This document shows positions 19,946-27,175 of a DNA stretch of 30,932 bases, in pieces; within the stretch, counting starts at the first letter, position 1; every line of letters starts with the position of its first letter. The notes beneath the pieces were generated by a model that made no database searches, was not told where the DNA came from, and was given only the letters and a program-made list of their open reading frames with translations. The DNA lies in NCBI GenBank assembly GCA_003116975.1, contig BGKB01000300.1:1-30932 (forward strand). The letters run 5' to 3'. The DNA is from Aurantiochytrium sp. KH105 (lineage: Eukaryota; Sar; Bigyra; Thraustochytrida; Thraustochytriidae). A program made the translations under genes and the position numbers.

Positions 19946-20188
19946 CTTCGTCCTGCCTCGATGAGTGCCTCTCTCCGAAGGTGTCTTTTCTGACTTTCTT
20001 CGTAGCTTCTCCTCGTTCGCGTTTTGCACACCATCCTCGCTCGCTCCCTTCGTCACCTCCCTTCCTCTTATCGATCCCACTCTCTCGGTCGCGCGAGCTG
20101 AGGTATACGAACCGCGTAAAGTCTCGAGCAAACCTTGGCCGCGAGGGCCTTTCGTGTCCCACCTCCGGACCGCCGCGCGCCAGCCGTG
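19946..20188 (-). promoter_or_regulatory. Upstream region of the LRR receptor gene
   Basis: About 240 bp separate the LRR receptor start from the end of the tentative minus-strand gene at 20189. On the minus strand the frame is open through this segment into exon 1, but the Arg/Glu-rich extension would hide the signal peptide, so I treat it as 5' UTR or promoter. Confidence 0.4.
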
Positions 20189-20997
20189 CTAGAGCGCCAT
20201 TCCACCCTTCAAGTTCTGCTCGGCCGAATTCGCGGCGTCCACGCCACGGAAATCGTCGACCTTCACCACGCCCTCCGCGGCGGGCCTCGAGTGCTACGCG
20301 ACGACGTTTTCCGTATACACCAATGCGTTATCCTCGGGCTGGCTGACCTGCATTCGGGCCTCGCGATGTTCGTTCAACCTCTTGCAGGAGCTCCTTTTCT
20401 TGACGGGAGAGGCCGCGACTCGTACGAGTTCCTTCGTAGGAGGGAATCGTGAGTGTGGGTGTGCGCGATCGTGCCGCCGTTGTTGTTGTAGTACTGCTGA
20501 GGGTGTGGAAACACGAGCTTTTTGGTACGTATACTATACGTGTATACTATCCGTGTAAGACGAGAATAGAATAACGGGGAGCCAAATTGAAGGCACGCAC
20601 AGAAAGCTCAGTGTCGCGAAGTGAGGATAATCGTAAGCTTTGCGTTGCGTTGTGTTGCGTTACGTTGCGTTGTGCGCATTGCGCTGTTGCCGGAGGCCCC
20701 TGGCCATCTTTCCTCGTCGGTCCGTCAGTCATGCATGGTCCGAGGCAAGGAAGGACTCGGCAAACGTGCATGTAAGGTATACGTATCTAATAACGGTCGT
20801 ACTACGACGTCTACCATGCGAGTCGTTGTAAGCGCGGAGAAGTTGGTGTTGTCATCGATCACCTCGGCGGCTCGAGGCTCGCGGCTTCCTCGTGTCAGGG
20901 CATGAAACAACGAAAGCGAATTCATGAAGTGAAGAACGCGAAGCTCGTTAGGGATCTTGGGTGAGTGCGTCAACGTAAGTAAGGATGGCATAACCAA
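20189..20997 (-). CDS. Possible small spliced gene of unknown function (unresolved)
   Basis: Two minus-strand stretches look protein-like. The first starts at an ATG at 20991 and reads on to about 20770, with pieces such as IPNELRVLHFMNSLSLFHAL and RAAEVIDDNTNFSAL. The second, from about 20545 down to a TAG at 20189, contains PTKELVRVAASPVKKRSS and EGVVKVDDFRGVDAANSAEQ. A pyrimidine-rich CCCCGTTATTCTATTCTCG stretch ending in AG precedes the second part. An in-frame TAG near 20291 is removed if a 54-bp GT-AG intron (CAG/GTCAGC to GCGTAG, about 20291-20344) is spliced out. Codon third positions in the second part are mostly G or C. I cannot fix the junction between the parts or identify a family. 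The plus strand of the second part is also open, so the coding strand is uncertain. Confidence 0.3.
20636..20690. repeat. GTTGC-type pentanucleotide repeat
   Basis: Degenerate tandem GCGTT/GTGTT/ACGTT units. If the flanking minus-strand gene is real, this would lie in its intron. Confidence 0.65.
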
Positions 20998-21011
20998 ACG
21001 AGCAGAAGACC

Positions 21012-22751
21012 ATGACGCAGCACGGAGAAACGACGAGCGCGCTCGGCGAGGGGGGCGGCGGGCGCGGCGCGCGGTGGCCTGCGCTGGCGTGCGGATGCCT
21101 GCTGCTGGTGGTGGCCGGGAACATCTACGCCTTTGGCGTGTGGAGTGAGGCGCTCTCGCTGCGATGGCCCGAGCACGAACGCGCCCACGGCCAGGCGCTC
21201 TTGAGCACGCTGTACGAGTGCACGCTCGTGGGTACCTACGTGCCAGTGTCCGGGTTCTTCTTTCATAAATTCGGCACGCGCAAGACGATGCTCGTGGGCG
21301 CCGTGCTCAACACGTGCGCCTACGCAACGGTGTATCTGCAGTTCTTTAGCGGCCCCGAACGTGCCCCGAATGTCTTGTCCTACGTGGCCTTTTTCATGAT
21401 TGGCCACGCGACGAGCTTCATCGACATTGCCATCATTGGCAGCACGGTGCGCAACTTTTCCCTCCAAAATCGTGGCACCGTCATGGGCCTCCTCAAGGGT
21501 TACTTTGGACTGTCGGCAAGTCTCCTTGCGCTGGTGCACGAGACGGGACTCTCAGCAAGCGCCTTTCTCTTTGTCCTTGGTCCCGTCGGCTCAGCGCTGG
21601 TGCTCATCTGTCTGCCTTGGACAACGTCTCCGAAATCATTGCTGGAGAGCGAGCCTCTCGCGTGGTGGAAGCTCCGTTTCCTCTTGAGTGTCGAGGTTAC
21701 CATCGCAATCGTTCTCTTTTTACACTCCGTCTTGGCCCAAGACGCGCCCCAATTCGTCACACTCGTAGTTCTAGTACTGGTCGCCGGAGCATTGGGGACC
21801 ACATTCTTTACAGACTATGCGATACTGCTGTCACGCGCGCTGCGAGCCGACGGAGTTCTGGGGGGCTTGCGCGCCCCCGAGTCGCCAGATGCTTCGCTCA
21901 ATGATGTCTTTGGGGACTCCCCGCGCCACCAAGAGTCCTCAGCCCTTCTTGAGGAGGAGAGTCGTGCCTCTGCACAGCTTGCACGCGAACACGGGACGGC
22001 ACAAGTGCCGTCCAGCCACGCTGCGGCTGAAGATATTCAAGAAGAATGTGAACCGACACGCAGTGGTGGGGCTGAGGAGGACAAGGTGGTGTCAATGACA
22101 ATGTCAGAGGCCCTCCGATCTGGCCGATTTTGGCTGTTCTTCTTGATGCTTCTCGTGACGATGGGCGGAGGCCTTTTCCTCGTGGGTAATGCAGCGCGAA
22201 TTGTCGCGTCCAAGGGTGGAAATGATTCAGAAATCTCCATGCTGGTGTCGGTGATTTCCGTGTCGAACTGCCTCGGGCGTGTGGGCATTGGTTTTCTTGC
22301 GGACCACCCCGTGCTGCAGCGTCACAACATAGATCGAACGTGGCTTCTCATGGGCGTCACGCTCGCTATGGGCGTGGCTCAGATTCTTTTTGCTGTTCTC
22401 CCGCTCTATGCGCTTCCTTTGGCGGGAATTCTAGGCGGCGCCTCGTACGGCGCGTCGTGGACCTTGGACCCCACGATTTTGGCAGACATTTGCGGGCTCG
22501 AGTACTTTGGTCTCCTCTATGCGGTGGTTGGCTTTGCGCCTACGTTCGGGTCTCTTATCTTCTCCAACATTCTTGCTTCCCTCGTCTTTGAGAGCCACGC
22601 CACCGAGAACCCCGACACACATGTGGACGAGTGTTTCGGAAATCAGTGTTTCGGCTTTGCGCATTGGCTCACGGCCTGTGTCGCCATCATCGCGAGCCTC
22701 ACCGCGGGCCCGCTGCTGTCGCGCCTGCAAGCTCGCGCCAAGGCCAACTAA
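21012..22751 (+). CDS. Nodulin-like major facilitator superfamily transporter
   Basis: This is a 579-residue polytopic membrane protein with about 12 hydrophobic segments in two halves. The first half runs from about residue 24 to 285 (RWPALACGCLLLVVAGNIYA opens helix 1). An acidic hydrophilic loop spans about 285-360, and the second half runs from about 370 to 570. Family-specific features are GTVMGLLKGYFGLSASLLA in the first half, close to the GLLKGxxGLSxA motif of plant Nodulin-like/NFD4 proteins, and the C-terminal GSLIFSNILASLVFES with a paired-Cys ECFGNQCFGF element, which matches the end of those proteins. The MFS loop FFHKFGTRKTML lies between helices 2 and 3. The substrate is unknown; relatives are variously linked to metal or small-metabolite transport. 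The ATG at 21012 has A at -3. No intron is seen. Confidence 0.88.
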   Translation: MTQHGETTSALGEGGGGRGARWPALACGCLLLVVAGNIYAFGVWSEALSLRWPEHERAHGQALLSTLYECTLVGTYVPVSGFFFHKFGTRKTMLVGAVLNTCAYATVYLQFFSGPERAPNVLSYVAFFMIGHATSFIDIAIIGSTVRNFSLQNRGTVMGLLKGYFGLSASLLALVHETGLSASAFLFVLGPVGSALVLICLPWTTSPKSLLESEPLAWWKLRFLLSVEVTIAIVLFLHSVLAQDAPQFVTLVVLVLVAGALGTTFFTDYAILLSRALRADGVLGGLRAPESPDASLNDVFGDSPRHQESSALLEEESRASAQLAREHGTAQVPSSHAAAEDIQEECEPTRSGGAEEDKVVSMTMSEALRSGRFWLFFLMLLVTMGGGLFLVGNAARIVASKGGNDSEISMLVSVISVSNCLGRVGIGFLADHPVLQRHNIDRTWLLMGVTLAMGVAQILFAVLPLYALPLAGILGGASYGASWTLDPTILADICGLEYFGLLYAVVGFAPTFGSLIFSNILASLVFESHATENPDTHVDECFGNQCFGFAHWLTACVAIIASLTAGPLLSRLQARAKAN

Positions 22752-23090
22752 GGTAAGGTAATCTGTCTCTGGAAATCGTCAATTGATTGTGAAGCCAAGC
22801 CGGAGTCCTGGCACGGCAAAGAGCGTGCGAGGGTGGTATGGTTAGATAGATATCCGGTGAGCGCTCTCAGGCGGTACACACCTTTTGCTTGCCCTTGGCC
22901 GAAGACGAACCAAGTGGCTCGCGCAGGCAAAGAGAGGGCGCGCGTCTGCTCGAGTGTCGCGCACGCGCGCGCGCAGAACCAAGGCTGCGCCAGGGTCTGG
23001 CGTGGCGCTCGTGTCGGGCTTCGCGCACGTACGCGCCTCCTTCGTCGCTTGACAGCTTGGTGGCCGGTGACACGGGTTGTCGCGGGCGCA
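22752..23090. other. Intergenic region upstream of the IQ-motif gene
   Basis: The 339 bp hold no supported gene. The frame of the IQ gene is open through most of it but has no ATG and is Arg/Ala-rich, so it probably contains the 3' UTR of the transporter gene and the promoter and leader of the next. Confidence 0.5.
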
Positions 23091-24863
23091 ATGGTGGAGG
23101 AAGTGAAGGCGACAGCAGCGTCAAGACCGCGGTCGCGCACGGCGGCGCGCTCAAGGTCCAAGTCTCCGGGTCGAGCGACGCCCGCAGCGCGGTCAAAGTC
23201 CGCCGGCGTGGTGCTGGCGCCGCTCGGATCGCCAGAGGAGCGTGTGGAACAGACGCGCGCGCTGTATCTGAGTGCCGGGTCGCTTGGCGCTTCTGGCGCG
23301 GCCGCTGCCGCAGCTGCCGCGGCCTCAGCAGCCGTCGACGCGAGCACCTTTCGGTCAGAGCTACTCTGCAAGAACGCTGCGCGGCCAACGCGACGAAGAA
23401 ACGAGACGCTCGCTGCAGATCTGGATCGTCGCATCGACCAACTCTTGAAACTGGCTCGAAGATGGGCCGCGAGCGCTGCGAATGCGAGTGAGGCGATCGG
23501 GCCAGTCTCTCCTGGCGGAGGTGGCGGCGCCAGTGGTGCTGCGATGATGATGAGCATTGGCTCGGTGGAGTCCGGGCCTGGGCTCGGCGTTGCGAAAAAG
23601 AGGAGGCCGCGACCGCCCTTTGATTATGCCGGCGCCGTACTGAAGCTGTCGCATGACTTTGACAGTCGCGTGCAGGAACCCACGGTACATCGTTTTCTTT
23701 CCTCGCTGCTGGCCCTTATTCGGGGCAAGCCTCTGGGAAAGCGGGACATTGCGCACCTGCGATCGGATCTGGTGATCTTGGGCGTTCAGGCACCGCGCGC
23801 GGAAATCTTTGCGGGTCTGCAGCAGTTGCACAAGGACGCGATGGTGAACAAAGCTTCGGAAGCGGCGCGAGCCTTGCGCATGCTTGCGTCGCTCGTGCTC
23901 AAGAGCACGTTGATCGCCTCTGCAACCAAGGTTCAGGCCGTGGCTCGAGGCCATATGCAGCGCGCTCTTCTTGTGCGTCAACAACGCGAAAAGGAGGAAG
24001 CACGTGCGGCGACAACCGTTCAAGCTGCAGCGCGCGGCAAGCTTGTGCGAAAGGCGAATCGTAATCGTACTATTGCGGCCCAAAAGGTTCAGGCTGTGAC
24101 GCGTGGGCACGCGGTGCGGAAAGAACAGGCTCGTCAGCATGGGGCCGCGACGAAGGTGCAAGCACTGGCGCGCGGGCAGCGCGATCGCAAAGAGATCAAG
24201 CGCCGTCACAAGGCAGCCACCCAAGTTCAAGCAATGGCTCGTGCGCGTCACGAGCGCAGAGTCTTGCAAAAGAAGAAGGAGGCTGCTATAAAGGCCCAAG
24301 CCTTGGCTCGTGGGCGCATTGTACGCCGCGAGCTTGCGGCGAAACGACGATGCGTGACGCAAGTCCAAGCTGTTGTGCGTGGGCATCACGCTCGCGAAGA
24401 ACGCAAGGCACAGACAATGGCGGCTGTCAAGGTGCAGGCGCTTGCGCGAGGACGACAACAACGCAAGCGTGTTTTGTCGCGAAGTCAGTCCGCGGTCCAG
24501 ATTCAGGCTGTTACGAGGGGCCATCTCGCTCGCGTTTCGCAATCCGCGCGAAATTTGGCCCAATCGGCAGAGATCCACGAGGGTCTTGAGGATCACGTTG
24601 ACGAGATGTTTGAGGCCATGGCATCGGACGCCAATGCCGCGATTTGCATGAGTGAAAACTCTGATGACAAGATGGCGCTGACGGTAAAGGATGCTGAGGC
24701 AGATGAAGCGATCAAAGAAGTTGAGGTTGCGGAGGAAGGTAAAATCGAGCATGAGGCGAGTCAGGAGCCCAATGAGACGAATCAGGAGCCCGAGAGGGCG
24801 AGCCAAGAGCCTGAAATTGCAAAGTCTCCGATCGATGAAAAGTCGAATGATCTTGCAGTTTAA
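23091..24863 (+). CDS. Protein with nine IQ calmodulin-binding motifs
   Basis: The 590-residue protein has a basic Ser/Arg-rich N-terminus (SRSKSPGR), a poly-Ala run (about 70-82) and a helical region (about 100-275, including FDYAGAVLKLSHDFDSRVQE) that I do not recognise. Nine IQ-type motifs follow (about 279-482), each of the form xVQAxxRGxxxR, e.g. KVQAVARGHMQR and QIQAVTRGHLAR. The core Gln residues lie at about 282, 311, 334, 357, 380, 403, 426, 449 and 472: after the first gap all are exactly 23 apart. Such arrays bind calmodulin or related EF-hand light chains along a helix. There is no myosin motor, so a calmodulin-loaded scaffold is the inference. An acidic tail with repeated SQEPE/NQEPE elements ends at TAA 24861. 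ATG 23091 has G at -3 and no earlier in-frame ATG exists. The frame continues protein-like past the stop (next entry). Confidence 0.85.
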   Translation: MVEEVKATAASRPRSRTAARSRSKSPGRATPAARSKSAGVVLAPLGSPEERVEQTRALYLSAGSLGASGAAAAAAAAASAAVDASTFRSELLCKNAARPTRRRNETLAADLDRRIDQLLKLARRWAASAANASEAIGPVSPGGGGGASGAAMMMSIGSVESGPGLGVAKKRRPRPPFDYAGAVLKLSHDFDSRVQEPTVHRFLSSLLALIRGKPLGKRDIAHLRSDLVILGVQAPRAEIFAGLQQLHKDAMVNKASEAARALRMLASLVLKSTLIASATKVQAVARGHMQRALLVRQQREKEEARAATTVQAAARGKLVRKANRNRTIAAQKVQAVTRGHAVRKEQARQHGAATKVQALARGQRDRKEIKRRHKAATQVQAMARARHERRVLQKKKEAAIKAQALARGRIVRRELAAKRRCVTQVQAVVRGHHAREERKAQTMAAVKVQALARGRQQRKRVLSRSQSAVQIQAVTRGHLARVSQSARNLAQSAEIHEGLEDHVDEMFEAMASDANAAICMSENSDDKMALTVKDAEADEAIKEVEVAEEGKIEHEASQEPNETNQEPERASQEPEIAKSPIDEKSNDLAV

Positions 24864-25085
24864 AGCAAAAAAGCAGATCGAGGAAAGACGGATGCCTTGG
24901 AAAGCTGTGAAGTGACGGAGCGCGACCGCAATGAAAATCCCGAGGACTAAGACTCATCGTCTGAAAAGGAAGAAGACAAAGTGAATGCTGACGCACTGGG
25001 GACGAGTACAGAATTTGAGGAGAAAAACTTTGGCGAAAAGCCAGACGATGGTAATAAACCTGCAGAGGAGCAAGCATCAAAGTGA
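24864..25085 (+). pseudogene. In-frame coding-like tail beyond the stop of the IQ-motif gene
   Basis: In the same frame as the IQ gene, the 73 codons after its TAA read as a Glu/Asp/Lys-rich sequence like the annotated C-terminus (KTDALESCEVTERDRNENPE, then DSSSEKEEDKVNADALG, then GNKPAEEQASK). One more TAA lies at 24948 and a TGA ends the frame at 25083. The protein probably once ended at 25085 and was shortened by nonsense changes. Readthrough, or an intron covering the stops, is possible, but I see no good splice pair. Confidence 0.6.
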
Positions 25086-25783
25086 GTAGCGAGCGGAGCG
25101 AACAGTTGGCGTCCCTGCAATCCCGGGGTGTCTCCGAAGGAAACGTGAGAGGAACACCAAAGTGAGATCTTAATTTTGTAAAGTATGTAAAGCGAGATCA
25201 TTGCGCTCGTTTGACTCGCGCACTTGGATATGCGCGCACATGACTCGTGTCATTAGAAATCATCAAGTGGACTCGGCTTTACGAGGTCACAAATTCACTT
25301 GCCACAATGGCGTATAATAACGCACCAATGCACAAACTTAAGTGCTCAACTTATAGCTACCAGCGCACATGACTCGTATCAATTCGAAACCTCCAGTGGA
25401 CCCGGCTCCAAGACGTCTTAAATCCATGTGTCACAATGACGTAAGGTTACGCAACATCACACAGATTTTATTGCTCAACTCATGGTCAGCTTCCAAGTAT
25501 TGGCTGCAAACCCGCGAATGGCTTCTGGCTTGTGCAGAGAGGATCGCTGCTGCGATTGTCAGATTGCAAGCGAGTCTGCACTTGTTTTCTTCACCATTAG
25601 GCGAGAAAATGAAGTTCTTGAAATAATTCTAAAACAAGTCAAACCTTTCCAAAAGATGAAAGTTTGGTTTGGGTCGACGCTGGCTGAAAGGCAAAATACC
25701 TTCGAATGCAAGTGCTGCTTGGATTGGGAGAACTTGTCCGTCATAACGAATGCGATATTTTTCAGCTGTAATCTACGATCCTG
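25086..25783. other. Intergenic region with a tandem duplication
   Basis: The region lies between the IQ gene (+) and the PhyH-type gene (-), which converge. Composition is more A/T-rich than in flanking genes. No gene is supported. The main structure is the 129-bp duplication listed separately. Confidence 0.5.
25234..25490. repeat. Diverged 129-bp direct tandem duplication
   Basis: Copies start at 25234 and 25363, both with GCGCACATGACTCGT. They share further blocks in order: AGTGGAC-CGGCT, CACAATG-CGTA and TGCTCAACT. Identity is roughly three quarters by eye. No conserved reading frame is evident. Confidence 0.75.
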
Positions 25784-26719
25784 TCATGGCGTGTACGTTT
25801 GAGGGAAGAACTCGTCGCGTGGGCTTGCCTCTTGAGGCAGGTAGTAACGTCCGTAAATATAGTCCGGTCGACGGGTGTCACGCCACGTTACGTCGGATCG
25901 AACGAGGTGGACACCGAGAGCGCGTCGGTGACGCGTGGAAGATACACTTGCAGCGCTACCATGCCACACGTCCTGGTGATGTACAATTGCCTCGCCTGCG
26001 CGCACAGTGATCCGCTGAATGTCAATATCTGCATCCGAGACCCCTGCATTGCGCGCAGCTTGAGCAAGTGGGCCAAGATGATGGGCCTGGCCATGAAAAG
26101 CGGACCCGCTGGCGGTTGTTTCCTTGGCCTTGTTGTTGGGCCAGAGATGAGAGCCAACACAATATTCTACAACGCCAGTGTCTTGGTCTGCATCATCAAG
26201 GGCAATCCAGATGGTGACGCTATTGTTCTCGTACGGTTTAAATTGTGCAGATATATAGGCTGAGTCCTGATGAAACGCGACGCCGCCTGCCAAAGGAGGC
26301 TTCCAGAGCACATCGTCTTGAGCAAGTCGTGCACCGTCAGGCCAGCCCATGAGTTCCGTGGCAAGTTTACCGAGCGTTGGGGATCGTACAATTCCAGCGA
26401 TTTGAGAGTCTGCCTTCCAGCCATTGACAATCTCACGAAAGGCGTCGGGCTTGGAGATGCCCTCGCGCCAGTGCCACTCGTCTGGGTAGATGCCCGTGTC
26501 GAAGTTGCCCTTGAAGAGGTCCTCAAAGCGGCCGCGCGCGCGTTGCACGTCATCGTCCGAGAGTACCTTGCCGACCGCAACAAAACCATCTCGTGCGAGC
26601 TTGGCCGACGCGTCGGCAGAGACGACTGGCGCAGTGGTCGAGGACAGTCGGCGCGGCAGGGCTGACAGCGTCTGGGCCGTCACCCTCTTGTTTGTCCTCG
26701 CCACGTTGGAGACCAACAT
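25784..26719 (-). CDS. Phytanoyl-CoA dioxygenase (PhyH) family Fe(II)/2-oxoglutarate oxygenase
   Basis: This is a 311-residue member of the PhyH family of non-haem Fe(II), 2-oxoglutarate-dependent oxygenases. The metal-binding HxD motif is FHQDSAYIS (about His150, Asp152). The distal His is in VWHGSAAS (about His253), followed by the 2-oxoglutarate-binding Arg in RHRRALGVHL (about 265-266), at normal family spacing. The N-terminus (MLVSNVARTNKRVTAQTLSA then LPRRLSST) is basic, hydroxylated and free of acidic residues, as in mitochondrial presequences, so I chose ATG 26719 (A at -3). An in-frame ATG at 26779 would add 20 residues and weaken that signal. The substrate is unknown; the family includes phytanoyl-CoA hydroxylase and many small-molecule hydroxylases. 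The stop is TGA. Confidence 0.87.
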   Translation of the reverse strand: MLVSNVARTNKRVTAQTLSALPRRLSSTTAPVVSADASAKLARDGFVAVGKVLSDDDVQRARGRFEDLFKGNFDTGIYPDEWHWREGISKPDAFREIVNGWKADSQIAGIVRSPTLGKLATELMGWPDGARLAQDDVLWKPPLAGGVAFHQDSAYISAQFKPYENNSVTIWIALDDADQDTGVVEYCVGSHLWPNNKAKETTASGSAFHGQAHHLGPLAQAARNAGVSDADIDIQRITVRAGEAIVHHQDVWHGSAASVSSTRHRRALGVHLVRSDVTWRDTRRPDYIYGRYYLPQEASPRDEFFPQTYTP

Positions 26720-27175
26720 AGTTATCTTCGCTTCGCGTCCCGAGTTTGTTAGTTTGCAAAATGCCTGAAAGATCGTCATCACCACCCGAGGAACAAGCCG
26801 GAAAATCCATCAAAATCGGTTAGCCATGTGGAAGCTTGCAAATGCCGTGGTGACGAGACCGGGCTTCCGAAAGTTTATGATCACGAGAGACTTTGGCGTA
26901 CGCTTCACGCTTGCAACGAAATTCCGCGTCAAAAGTTTTGATCTCCTCCCGAGACTTGATTGATAATATTTTTTCCTAAAATTGGTGACTCTCGCGACGA
27001 GTCGAGAAGAGAACTGTGTTGAGTAGCTCGGTATTGTTTCAAGAACGCGACGCGAGGTTTCATATCGATACGCTTAGTCACGTAAGCGCGGGAAGACGAC
27101 GGAGTTGCTGTAGATTTGCAGCAAAGTGCAGCGAACTCTCGATACATGGCGCAAAGGCGATTCAATTATTTATTT
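26720..27175. other. Intergenic region between LRR-kinase-TIR gene and PhyH-family gene
   Basis: Both flanking genes are on the minus strand. The 456 bp should hold the 3' end of the LRR-kinase-TIR transcript and the promoter of the PhyH-type gene. No frame or repeat of note is seen. The minus strand just upstream of 26719 stays open to an alternative ATG at 26779. Confidence 0.5.

Noticed and set aside
22833..23090. N-terminal extension of the IQ-motif frame
   Set aside because: It lacks an ATG and is Arg/Ala-rich intergenic sequence.
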